Of a DNA stretch of 64,000 nucleotides, positions 16,140 through 24,212 are shown one piece after another. Location: contig DHHC01000013.1 in NCBI GenBank assembly GCA_002403095.1, positions 48,859-112,858 of the forward strand, read 5' to 3'. This stretch comes from Leptolinea sp. UBA4782 (GTDB taxonomy: Bacteria; Chloroflexota; Anaerolineae; Anaerolineales; Anaerolineaceae). The notes beneath the pieces were generated by a model that was given only the letters and a program-made list of their open reading frames with translations, was not told the DNA's origin and did no database searches. The first letter of the stretch is position 1. Each line of letters starts with the position of its first letter. Made by a program: the position numbers and the translations under genes.

Positions 16140-17825
16140 CTACTCTGCTGGTTTATAGGGGTACTGGTGGTTGAAGACCATGTAGCGCAGCGCTGGGGCT
16201 TCCACGGTTACAGTGGTCATGCCTTCTACACTGGACAGGCGGACTGCTTCAACTGGACCAAGGGTACGCCAGGCTACATCAATTTCACCTTTTTCGATCG
16301 CATTTGCCATGGTGGTCGGATCAGCAAAGTAGCGGATGATCACGTTCTTAATGGCAGGAGCTTCACCAATATAGTTCGGGTTGGCTTCCAGCACCATCTG
16401 CTGGCCAACTTCATGCGATACCATGCGGTAAGCACCAATTCCATCGATTTTGTCGGGGAACTGGTTGATGGCATCGGCAGCGAAGTTGGCAGGATTGGCA
16501 ACGATGAATGGTGCAGCTGCTGACAGGGCGGGGAAGAACCCGAAGGAGGCCTTCAGGTGGTAGGCAACAGTGAGGTCATCTACAGCTTCAACACTGTCAA
16601 CATAGAGTTGGATCAAGCCGGAAACCTGGCCTTCAAGGGTGTTCAGGCGGTTCCAGGAGTCCACAAACGTCTGGGCGGTCACTGGAGTACCGTCGGCGAA
16701 GGTCAAGCCTTCTTTGATCTTATAGGTGTAGGTCAGGCCATCTTCGCTGACAGTGGGTAATTCAGCCGCAGCGCCGGGCACGAGTTCTGAGGTGCCGGGG
16801 GTGTAGGACAGCAATGCCATACCGGTGTTCTTCAGGACTTCCCAGTCATGGGTGGAGTAGGCATCCTGCGGATCCAGGCTGTTGACCTCATCGGTGGTAC
16901 CGATGATGATGGTGTCCCGGCTGCCGGATGCAGGTGTCGCATCCTCAGCGAATGACAACACGTTGTAGTTGAATTCAAACGGTGCACCAATGGTCACACC
17001 TTCAACGCCATCACGGTAGGTGACAAACTCAGGTTCCCAGAACAACGGGAGGGTCGGAACTTCTTCAGCATAGAGCTCGCCAATTTGCTGGTAGAGGGCT
17101 TCACGCTCAGCAGGATCCGGTGCAGAAGCTGCAGCCAGGAGCAATGAGTCCATTTCCTCGTTGCAGTAGAATACACCGTTGTCGGGAGATCCGATACAGG
17201 AAGCGAATGGTGATAGCCAGTTGTCGGGATCGGCAAAATCGGGGAACCAGCCAAGGATGAAGAACGGGATTTCGCCAGCCACGAAGGCATCGACATATTC
17301 CGCCCAGTTCATGCTCTGCAGGTTGACTTTCATCACGCCTGTCTCTTCCAACTGTTCTTTAATGACCTGCATGACGTCAGCGGTGGTGGTGCCGTAGTGC
17401 TCGGGCGGGTAGAAGAGGTCAAAGGTGAAAGGATTATCTTCGGTATAGCCTTCGCTCTTGACCAGCTCGATAGCCATTTCGAGGTCGCGGGTGCCGTATT
17501 TATCCAGGAATGGTTCGGTGGCAAAGGGGTAACCGCTCGGGACCATGTGGTAGGCAGGAATGTTGCGGCCTTCAAAAACACGGTCAACGATTACTTCGCG
17601 GTCGATGGCGGCTGCTACAGCCTGGCGGAGTGCAGGCGTCCACAGGAATTCACGATCGGGCACGCCGGCAGGGGCTTCTGTCTCAGCTGCAGTTTCTTCC
17701 ACTACAGGCGCTTCTGTGGTTTCTTCTACTACAGGTGCTTCTGTCGCTTTCGGCGTACAGGCAGTCATGACCATGCTGAACAGGACCAGGACGGCGATGA
17801 TCATATACAAAGTTTTCGATTTCAT
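16140..17825 (-). CDS. Circularly permuted solute-binding lipoprotein of ABC importer family 5 (peptide-type)
   Basis: A 561-residue lipoprotein: signal helix, lipobox Met-Thr-Ala-Cys23, and a Glu/Pro/Thr-rich linker to ~55. The order of the family-5 fold is reversed. Residues ~56-292 match the normal C-terminal half, beginning with Leu-Arg-Gln-Ala-Val-Ala-Ala-Ala-Ile-Asp-Arg-Glu (66-77). Residues ~303-561 match the normal N-terminal half, beginning with Asp-Thr-Ile-Ile-Ile-Gly-Thr-Thr-Asp-Glu (304-313). The protein ends at Met-Val-Phe-Asn-His-Gln-Tyr-Pro, exactly where canonical members continue into the Arg-Gln-Ala block. It should bind peptides or related solutes outside the membrane. Start ATG 17825 has AAAGGAGAA upstream. 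It heads the operon for dppB, dppC, dppD and dppF. Confidence 0.9.
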   Translation of the reverse strand: MKSKTLYMIIAVLVLFSMVMTACTPKATEAPVVEETTEAPVVEETAAETEAPAGVPDREFLWTPALRQAVAAAIDREVIVDRVFEGRNIPAYHMVPSGYPFATEPFLDKYGTRDLEMAIELVKSEGYTEDNPFTFDLFYPPEHYGTTTADVMQVIKEQLEETGVMKVNLQSMNWAEYVDAFVAGEIPFFILGWFPDFADPDNWLSPFASCIGSPDNGVFYCNEEMDSLLLAAASAPDPAEREALYQQIGELYAEEVPTLPLFWEPEFVTYRDGVEGVTIGAPFEFNYNVLSFAEDATPASGSRDTIIIGTTDEVNSLDPQDAYSTHDWEVLKNTGMALLSYTPGTSELVPGAAAELPTVSEDGLTYTYKIKEGLTFADGTPVTAQTFVDSWNRLNTLEGQVSGLIQLYVDSVEAVDDLTVAYHLKASFGFFPALSAAAPFIVANPANFAADAINQFPDKIDGIGAYRMVSHEVGQQMVLEANPNYIGEAPAIKNVIIRYFADPTTMANAIEKGEIDVAWRTLGPVEAVRLSSVEGMTTVTVEAPALRYMVFNHQYPYKPAE

Positions 17826-18221
17826 TCTCAAATTCTCCTTTTTAGTTGACGTAAGATTGATTTCTGTTTCTGTACTTGTACTTCTTTTCTATCAACCACC
17901 TCCTTTTCGTGTTCAGGTAAATCAATTATCTTATGATTCAAAATCCTAAATTCAGTTTATTAAGGATGGTCTTGCGGGATTCTCATCGCTATGAATGATG
18001 AGTATTGGTCAATTTTTCGGCGAGCAATTTAGGTTTGCTAACAATAATAGACCGTCAATAGTGACGCAATTTTCGGGACACTGTCTCAAAATTTAATTTC
18101 CTGATTATACATCCGCACTCCCCAGATGGCAAGGAAAACACGAAAATAATTTGGCAATGTCAACCCCGATCCAGCACTTCCTGTTGACCTTTTTCTCAAG
18201 GTACGCTCCAATCAATACCTG
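17826..18221 (-). promoter_or_regulatory. Leader and upstream region of the peptide ABC operon
   Basis: This 396-bp gap separates the operon from the last gene of the ABC exporter operon. On the minus strand it holds an orphan Shine-Dalgarno GGAGGTGG (17896-17903), 70 nt before the real start. It also holds an inverted repeat CTCATC/GATGAG with a 9-nt spacer (17982-18002) and an imperfect 27-bp palindrome (18068-18094; 10 of 13 positions pair, core GGGACA-C-TGTCTC). A convincing -35/-10 pair was not found. The palindromes are candidate operators. No terminator for the exporter operon was recognised. Confidence 0.35.
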
Positions 18222-19415
18222 CTATTCATATCGGAAGCGCAGGATTCCAATAGCGTAAAAGACGGCAGCAAATCCCAACAGCACCGCTGCTTCCGGCAGA
18301 ACCCCCGCCACACCCTGTCCCCGCAAGACAACATCCAGCATTCCCTGCATGGCCCACCTGGTCGGCAGGATCTTGACCGCCTGCTGCACAACCTGCGGGA
18401 AGAGATCAAGAGGGAACCAGCAGCCGCCCAGTAAAGCCATCACCATTCCAGCCATGATGCTCAGCCCTGTCGCCTGGCTTTCCGTCCTGACAAATGCTCC
18501 CATCGCCACACCGATGGCAGAGGCTGCCAGGGTGGAGGTCACCAGCATAACCGCCAGGGCTCCAGGGGATTGTCCCCAGTTCAACTTCATTACCAGGATT
18601 CCAAACAGCACCAGCAATACCATTTGTACCAGCGCCCAAAATACTGCACCCAGCAGGGTCCCCAGCAGATATACTGCTTTAGAGGTGGGTGTAGTGAAAA
18701 AGCGCCGCAGTGTACCGCTTGAACGTTCGCTGGCAAAAAATGCAGAGATGCCGAACAGGGGGATAAATACCCAGGTGATCATCTGTCCGGCGGAAGAATT
18801 AGCCCTCGGGTCGTATTCAACCGTATCCGCAAACACCGCCTGCGAAACCTGCATCCGGTCAGGGGCATTGCTGATCTCCTTTTGGGCTTCTGCTAATGCT
18901 GCAAGAAAGTATTTGTCGCGTTCTGCTTCACTTTCAAACGGGCGGATATCTTCGGCGGCAGCCGTGCTGCTGCGGGCAATTTCCACCTCGCTGCTCAAGC
19001 CCTGGATCGCAGCCTGCACCACCTGGTACGCCGCCAGGCTGCCCAGGTTGTTAGCTTGCTGGCGCAACTCCAGTTCCAGTTCCCCTTTGCGCAGGTTATC
19101 CAGGGTGAATCCTGCCGGGATGATCAAGACTGCAGACACATTGCGTTTCTCGAATTCCTGCTCTGCATCCTGAAGCGGCTTGACCACCGGGCGGATGGTA
19201 GTTGATTGTTCCAGTTCGGCGATCAATTGCATGGATAGATCAGATTGTGCCTGGTCAACAACGGTCAACCGGGTGCGGTTGTCGGTCGGGGCGCCGGTGC
19301 CCCCCGCCAGAATGAGGGTAAATACAACCGGCAGGATCAGGAAAAACAACCACTCACTGACTGATGAAAACCGGATAATGGTATCTTTGCGGAAAATGGC
19401 AAGAAGTTTGTTCAT
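18222..19415 (-). CDS. ABC-2 type transporter permease (second permease of exporter operon)
   Basis: A 397-residue ABC-2 membrane protein. One N-terminal helix (~residues 20-40) precedes a large ~170-residue extracytoplasmic domain, with five helices clustered at the C-terminus and the usual Phe-Phe-Ala-Ser-Glu-Arg-Ser-Ser-Gly-Thr-Leu motif at the start of the helical bundle. This is the YhfE/DrrB-like layout. Start ATG 19415 is chosen because it follows the previous stop by 13 bp with AGGGA upstream; the longer frame to 19478 overlaps the neighbour without benefit. It forms an exporter with the next permease and ATPase. Substrate unknown; drugs or lipids are typical. Confidence 0.88.
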   Translation of the reverse strand: MNKLLAIFRKDTIIRFSSVSEWLFFLILPVVFTLILAGGTGAPTDNRTRLTVVDQAQSDLSMQLIAELEQSTTIRPVVKPLQDAEQEFEKRNVSAVLIIPAGFTLDNLRKGELELELRQQANNLGSLAAYQVVQAAIQGLSSEVEIARSSTAAAEDIRPFESEAERDKYFLAALAEAQKEISNAPDRMQVSQAVFADTVEYDPRANSSAGQMITWVFIPLFGISAFFASERSSGTLRRFFTTPTSKAVYLLGTLLGAVFWALVQMVLLVLFGILVMKLNWGQSPGALAVMLVTSTLAASAIGVAMGAFVRTESQATGLSIMAGMVMALLGGCWFPLDLFPQVVQQAVKILPTRWAMQGMLDVVLRGQGVAGVLPEAAVLLGFAAVFYAIGILRFRYE

Positions 19416-19428
19416 GTCGGATCCCTGC

Positions 19429-20688
19429 CTATCCCTGTAAAACGCCGCGGCGCTTGAACAAGACCAGTGAAATTGCAAACAGGGCAGACCCCATTACCAG
19501 CAACCCGGCGATATCCGGAAGGATAGCCGCCACACCGCCCCCGGCTGCCAGGACGGTAAACCCGTCAATACCCCAGGAGTTGGGTGTGATCCGGCTGGCT
19601 GCCTGCATCCAGCGCGGCATCATGGTGATATCGAAAAAGCTGCCCCCCAGAATACCGAAGGTGAGCATCACAGCCAACCCAATACTGGATGCCTGGCCGG
19701 AAGTCTTCACCAGTGCGGTTAACAACATGCCCCACCCCACGGCGCCGGTCACCGCAGCCAGAACCAGCAGCAGCACAGCCAGCGGGTTGCCCCATTTCAG
19801 GCTGAAGATGATGCTGCTCGCCAGGATTAAGATCAACACCTGTGCAGAACCGGTAAAAAAGATGCCAAACATCTTCCCCAGCAGCACCTGTCCGCTGGTG
19901 ATCGGCGCAACAAGTAGCCGCGGAAGGGTACCCTGTGTCTTCTCCACCAGCAGGGTACGTCCCCCATTGCTGACCGTAAACATCAGGAACATGAGCGCCA
20001 TACCCGGTGCCATATAAGCAAGAATGTTGAACTGCGGCGCTGCTTCTCCTTCTTCACCTTTGAGTCGGATGGAAGTAAACGCCTCTTCGTTTTCCGCCTG
20101 CTTTTTACCGATCTCTGCGCCAACTTCGGCTGCTTGTTGTGGCTGGATGCGGCCGCTGGCAACCAGCTGCCCAACGGTGACCTGGCCGCCAATCCTTCCC
20201 ATTTCCACCCGGTTGAGGTACCTGGTTACGATTGACTGGACAATGCCTGCACTGTTCGGGCGGGATGGGCTGGTGTAAAGTTCAATGGAAATAGGATCAG
20301 ACACTCCACCGGATGAATCCGGGATGACAGACGCGCTGAACCCGGACGGGATGATCACGGCTGCGGCAATAGCATCCTCATCCACCAGCTGGCGGGCTGC
20401 AGCAAGGTCGGTAAAAGATTCCGGCTCAACCAGGCCAGCCAGTTCTTTAGAAGAAAAAAGATCCACCAGGCCTTTCCCCAGTTCACCTTCATCTAGATTA
20501 ACCAGGGCAACCGGGACACTGCTCAATCCGGTGGAATTAGATTGGGTAAACCCGCCGGTGACAAAACCCAATCCAAGCGTCAGGGCAAATGGAGCCACCA
20601 GCATCAGGATGAGCCCCGCCCGGTCACGGAAGGCCAAAACCAGGTCTTTCCAACCTAAAAGAAAGATTTTTTTCAAATCGTCCCTCAA
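19429..20688 (-). CDS. ABC-2 type transporter permease (first permease of exporter operon)
   Basis: A 419-residue ABC-2 permease paralogous in layout to its downstream neighbour: a helix at ~20-42, a long extracytoplasmic domain with Pro-Ser-Gly-Phe-Ser-Ala, and a C-terminal helical bundle with Leu-Val-Glu-Lys-Thr-Gln-Gly-Thr-Leu-Pro-Arg-Leu. The frame begins at TTG 20688, overlapping the ATPase stop (TTGA); a second TTG 12 bp in, preceded by GAGGGACGA, is an alternative. With the ATPase it makes a three-gene exporter operon of heterodimeric membrane components. Confidence 0.87.
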   Translation of the reverse strand: MRDDLKKIFLLGWKDLVLAFRDRAGLILMLVAPFALTLGLGFVTGGFTQSNSTGLSSVPVALVNLDEGELGKGLVDLFSSKELAGLVEPESFTDLAAARQLVDEDAIAAAVIIPSGFSASVIPDSSGGVSDPISIELYTSPSRPNSAGIVQSIVTRYLNRVEMGRIGGQVTVGQLVASGRIQPQQAAEVGAEIGKKQAENEEAFTSIRLKGEEGEAAPQFNILAYMAPGMALMFLMFTVSNGGRTLLVEKTQGTLPRLLVAPITSGQVLLGKMFGIFFTGSAQVLILILASSIIFSLKWGNPLAVLLLVLAAVTGAVGWGMLLTALVKTSGQASSIGLAVMLTFGILGGSFFDITMMPRWMQAASRITPNSWGIDGFTVLAAGGGVAAILPDIAGLLVMGSALFAISLVLFKRRGVLQG

Positions 20689-21629
20689 TCGCGCAAGGCG
20701 CGCCCGGTCAGGTGCAGAAAAACCGCTTCGAGGTTGGGCTCCTGGATAGTGACAGAGTGGATTTTGATGTTACGTTCCGTGGCGCAGCTTACCGCCGGAG
20801 CCAGTACTTTTTCAGTGGATGTCGTCACCAGGATGACATTGTGGTCAACCACGGTAGCCTGAGCAACTCCTTCCACCTTCCGCAAGGTTTCAGCCAGTCC
20901 CGCGGCATCATCCATTTCACCCAGCTCCAATTGCAGCGATTCATACTCGCCCACCTGGCGGGTGAGCTCAGCCTGGGTGCCCAGCGCGATCAGGTCGCCA
21001 TGGTCGATGATTCCTACCCGGTGAGAGAGTTCCTGGGCTTCTTCCATATAATGGGTGGTATAAAGCACGGTCATGCCGTTTCGGTTAAGCTCTTTGACCG
21101 AATCCAGGATGGCACGCCGCGACTGCGGGTCGATCCCCACCGTAGGTTCATCCATGAATAGCAATCTCGGCTTATGCAGCAGCCCCACCCCGATATTTAC
21201 CCGCCGTTTCATCCCGCCGGAAAAGGTGCGGATGCGTTCTTTGGCGTGGCTGCTCAGCCCGACCTGCTCCAGCACCTGGTCGATGCGGGTGTTCAACTCC
21301 TTGCCCGAAAGGTTGTACATCTGACCCCAGAAGGAAAGGTTCTCCCGGGCAGTCAGCTCCTCGTACAGGGCAATATCTTGAGGAACCACCCCGATCAATT
21401 TTCGCACAGCCATTGGTTCTTTTGTAACCGAATGGCCGCCGATCACTGCATCCCCAGAAGTGGGGGATAAGAGAGTTGAGAGCACGGATATGGTCGTGGT
21501 TTTGCCTGCCCCGTTTGGACCCAACAGGCTGAAAATTTCAGATTCCTGTATCTCAAAACTGATCCCGTTCACGGCTGTCTTTTCCCCGTATTTCTTTACC
21601 AGTTGTTGTACTTCCAAAATGGCAGCCAT
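20685..21629 (-). CDS. ABC exporter ATP-binding protein (DrrA-like)
   Basis: A 314-residue ATPase with Walker A Gly-Pro-Asn-Gly-Ala-Gly-Lys-Thr-Thr-Thr (~residues 38-47), signature Phe-Ser-Gly-Gly-Met-Lys-Arg-Arg (~139), Walker B Leu-Leu-Phe-Met-Asp-Glu-Pro (~158-164) and the Tyr-Thr-Thr-His-Tyr-Met-Glu-Glu-Ala switch region (~194). A ~90-residue DrrA-type C-terminal extension follows. It energises the two ABC-2 permeases encoded downstream. The start ATG has GGAGGATGG upstream and lies behind a good promoter at 21665-21692. Confidence 0.92.
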   Translation of the reverse strand: MAAILEVQQLVKKYGEKTAVNGISFEIQESEIFSLLGPNGAGKTTTISVLSTLLSPTSGDAVIGGHSVTKEPMAVRKLIGVVPQDIALYEELTARENLSFWGQMYNLSGKELNTRIDQVLEQVGLSSHAKERIRTFSGGMKRRVNIGVGLLHKPRLLFMDEPTVGIDPQSRRAILDSVKELNRNGMTVLYTTHYMEEAQELSHRVGIIDHGDLIALGTQAELTRQVGEYESLQLELGEMDDAAGLAETLRKVEGVAQATVVDHNVILVTTSTEKVLAPAVSCATERNIKIHSVTIQEPNLEAVFLHLTGRALRD

Positions 21630-21664
21630 CCATCCTCCGATCTCATCACTGCGCAGTCAAAATC

Positions 21665-21692
21665 ATTATAGCAACTGGGGGTGCTTTTTCAA
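21665..21692 (-). promoter_or_regulatory. Sigma70-type promoter of the ABC exporter operon
   Basis: On the minus strand, -35 TTGAAA and -10 TATAAT are spaced 16 bp apart, about 36 bp before the ATG at 21629. This is the cleanest minus-strand promoter in the window. Confidence 0.65.
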
Positions 21693-21712
21693 TATGGAAC
21701 AGAGGAAGCAGC

Positions 21713-21728
21713 TAATACCCGGGTATTA
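21713..21728. promoter_or_regulatory. Perfect 16-bp palindrome upstream of the exporter promoter
   Basis: TAATACCCGGGTATTA is a perfect dyad without spacer, 20 bp upstream of the -35 box. The position suits an activator or a cooperative repressor. No regulator gene adjoins it. It could also be incidental to the 3' region of the phosphatase gene starting at 22500, whose stop is 101 bp away. Confidence 0.4.
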
Positions 21729-21828
21729 TTAATAAGAAAGAAAGCCTTTCCACGAGGATGCATAAAAAAACCTGCTTAACATTTTTCCCCGGAGACTTCA
21801 ATACTTTCCGCCAGGAAATTGAGCCGCT

Positions 21829-22500
21829 TCACTCCTTCACAGAGAACCACTTCGAAAGCCGACTCTCAGCGTATGGCGGCTGGTCAACATAGTGGGAGAC
21901 ATCATTAAAAAGCATCAACCGGGCTCTCACTGGATCTTTAAAGTCCAGGATGTTCAGGCTGGCAGGAGATTGGTCCAGCCGGTCGCGGTACCCGCGTGCG
22001 TCAAACCCAAGCAGGCTGCTCAGGATAAGCCGGATGGTTGCCTTATGCGAGATGACCGCCACCGTCTGGTCGGGGTGGCTGATTACAATCTCGCGGATGA
22101 CCGGCAGGGCACGTGCCATTACCATCAGTCCAGATTCCCCGCCTTCGGGGGCAAAGATGAATGGATCCTCCTGCCAGGAGATATATTCATCAGGATATTG
22201 CTTCTCGACCTCAGACCGCAGCATGGTTTCCCAGTGGCCATGGTGAATCTCGCGCAGGCCATCGCGGGGTTGCGGCACAAGGTTGAACGGTTTGGCGATG
22301 ATGGATGCCGTCTCGACCGTCCGGCGCATCGGGCTGCAATAAACAGCAGATACATTATCATCCGCCAGCCGGTTGGAAAGGCAGGCGGCCTGCCAGCGCC
22401 CCACATCGGATAGGTCTATATCTGTCCCGCCTGAAAAACGGTCCTCAGCGCTCAGATTGGTTTCGCCATGCCTGATTAAATATACCCTGGTGATACCCAT
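21829..22500 (-). CDS. Histidine phosphatase family protein (phosphoglycerate mutase-like)
   Basis: A 223-residue protein. The catalytic Leu-Ile-Arg-His-Gly-Glu-Thr motif is at residues 8-14 (nucleophile His11). A second Arg-Arg-Thr-Val-Glu-Thr-Ala block (~60-66) and the late catalytic His in Val-Ile-Ser-His-Lys-Ala (~149-154) are present. Members are phosphoglycerate mutases or broad phosphatases that go through a phosphohistidine intermediate; the sequence does not discriminate. It begins 25 bp after the phosphoglucomutase stop in the same direction with AGGGAG upstream, so it is probably the second gene of that operon. Confidence 0.9.
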   Translation of the reverse strand: MGITRVYLIRHGETNLSAEDRFSGGTDIDLSDVGRWQAACLSNRLADDNVSAVYCSPMRRTVETASIIAKPFNLVPQPRDGLREIHHGHWETMLRSEVEKQYPDEYISWQEDPFIFAPEGGESGLMVMARALPVIREIVISHPDQTVAVISHKATIRLILSSLLGFDARGYRDRLDQSPASLNILDFKDPVRARLMLFNDVSHYVDQPPYAESRLSKWFSVKE

Positions 22501-22524
22501 TGTTTTTTCTCCCTGGTCTCTGGA

Positions 22525-24174
22525 TTAATTTGAAACGCTCAATGCAGCATCAACAATCGCCTGTGCTTCTGCCTGGATATGAGCAAGGTGCTCCTCACTC
22601 ACAAAACTCTCCGCGTAGATCTTATACACATCCTCGGTTCCGGATGGACGGGCAGCGAACCAACCTGAACTGGTAACCACCTTCAAACCACCGAGCGGTG
22701 CGTCATTGCAGGGTGCACGGGTCAGCTTTTCCACTATCCTGTCACCCACCAGTTCACTGGCTGTTACCTGCTCAGGAGAAAGGTTCCCCAGTGTTTTCTT
22801 CCCGGATGCGTCCACCGGGGCATCCTTGCGCGCATACCAGCAGCGTCCAAACTGCGCTTCCAGGTCCTGGTAGTGTTCACCGGGGTCACGCCCGGTAACC
22901 GCCAGGATCTCCGCCGCCAGCAGGTCGAGGATGAACCCGTCCTTGTCAGTTGTCCAGGCTGTGCCGTCCATCCGCAGGAAGGAAGCGCCAGCGCTCTCCT
23001 CGCCCCCGAAGCCGAGGGAGCCATCCAGCAGCCCATCCACGAACCACTTGAAGCCCACCGGCACCTCGCACAGCCTGCGCTTGAGGAAAGCGGCCACCCG
23101 GTCGATCATCGAGCTGGAGACCAGTGTCTTGCCCACTGCAGGTTTTGCTCCCCAGCCGGGCCGGTTTTGGAACAGGTATCCGATAGCGGTTGCCAGGTAA
23201 TGGTTCGGGTTCATCAGCCCAACACTGCGGGTGACGATCCCATGCCGGTCGAAATCGGTATCATTGCCGAAGGCGATGTCAAAGCGGTCTTTGAGCTGGA
23301 TCAGGCTGGCCATGGCATAAGGTGAGGAACAATCCATGCGGATCTTGCCATCATGATCAAGTGTCATAAAGGCAAAGGTCGGGTCAACATGCGGGTTTAC
23401 CACCTCCAGGTCCAGGTGGTATTCGTTAGCAACCGGTTCCCAAAAGGCAATGCCAGAGCCGCCCATCGGGTCCACCCCGATCTTCAATCGGGATGATGCA
23501 ATTTGCTGCATATTGATTACTTGTTTGAGACCCTGCACATAAGGCCGGATGTAGTCCATGAAATGAATGCAAGCCGACCTGACAGCCCGTTCGTAAGGAA
23601 TACGCTGAACTTCTTTTAGCCCGCCGGCAATGATCTGGTTGGCCCGCTCCTGGATCCATTTGGTGATGGAGGTGTCTGCCGGTCCCCCTGAAGGCGGATT
23701 GTATTTGAAGCCGCCGTCCCCTGGAGGGTTGTGGGAAGGAGTAATGACCACTCCATCCGCCAGGCCGGTAGTCCTGCCGCGGTTATAGGTAAGGATGGCA
23801 TGCGAAATCACCGGGGTGGGAGTGTACCCCATTCCCTCTTGGATCATGGTTTCTACCCCGTTGGCTGCAAAGACCTCGATGGCGGAACACAGGGCCGGCT
23901 CTGACAGGGCGTGGGTATCCATTCCCATGAACAGGGGACCGTCAATTTTCCTGAATTTTCGGTATTCCGCGATCGCCTGGCTGATGGCCAGGATATGTGC
24001 TTCATTGAAACTGTTATTGAGGGATGAACCACGGTGCCCCGAGGTGCCGAATGAGACCCGCTGGGCCGTATCTTCGGGGTCAGGCTGGCGGGTGTAAAAG
24101 GCTGAAACCAGCCGCGGAACATTGATTAGACTTTCGAATGGAGCAGGCTTGCCCGCCAAAGGATGAAGGCTCAT
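22525..24174 (-). CDS. pgm: Phosphoglucomutase, alpha-D-glucose phosphate-specific
   Basis: A 549-residue alpha-D-phosphohexomutase of full family length. It has Ser-Phe-Gly-Thr-Ser-Gly-His-Arg-Gly (~41-49), the phospho-serine loop Thr-Pro-Ser147-His-Asn-Pro, the metal-binding Asn-Asp-Thr-Asp-Phe-Asp-Arg-His-Gly (~305-313), the sugar-binding Gly-Gly-Glu-Glu-Ser-Ala-Gly-Ala and the C-terminal phosphate-binding Arg-Pro-Ser-Gly-Thr-Glu-Asp. It interconverts glucose 1-phosphate and glucose 6-phosphate, linking glycogen or sugar-nucleotide metabolism to glycolysis. The start ATG has GAGGTGG upstream, 38 bp after the stop of the selenoprotein candidate. Confidence 0.96.
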   Translation of the reverse strand: MSLHPLAGKPAPFESLINVPRLVSAFYTRQPDPEDTAQRVSFGTSGHRGSSLNNSFNEAHILAISQAIAEYRKFRKIDGPLFMGMDTHALSEPALCSAIEVFAANGVETMIQEGMGYTPTPVISHAILTYNRGRTTGLADGVVITPSHNPPGDGGFKYNPPSGGPADTSITKWIQERANQIIAGGLKEVQRIPYERAVRSACIHFMDYIRPYVQGLKQVINMQQIASSRLKIGVDPMGGSGIAFWEPVANEYHLDLEVVNPHVDPTFAFMTLDHDGKIRMDCSSPYAMASLIQLKDRFDIAFGNDTDFDRHGIVTRSVGLMNPNHYLATAIGYLFQNRPGWGAKPAVGKTLVSSSMIDRVAAFLKRRLCEVPVGFKWFVDGLLDGSLGFGGEESAGASFLRMDGTAWTTDKDGFILDLLAAEILAVTGRDPGEHYQDLEAQFGRCWYARKDAPVDASGKKTLGNLSPEQVTASELVGDRIVEKLTRAPCNDAPLGGLKVVTSSGWFAARPSGTEDVYKIYAESFVSEEHLAHIQAEAQAIVDAALSVSN

Positions 24175-24212
24175 TCAACCACCTCGCCTTTCCATCTTCA
24201 CTAATAATATGA

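Noticed and set aside
17848..17903. A 17-codon leader ORF (TTG start after GGAGGTGG, stop just before the ribosome site of the permuted SBP gene)
   Set aside because: The spacing between GGAGG and the TTG is only about 3 nt, too short for efficient initiation. The peptide has no run of repeated regulatory codons beyond Lys/Tyr/Asn bias, so I kept only the orphan Shine-Dalgarno as an observation.
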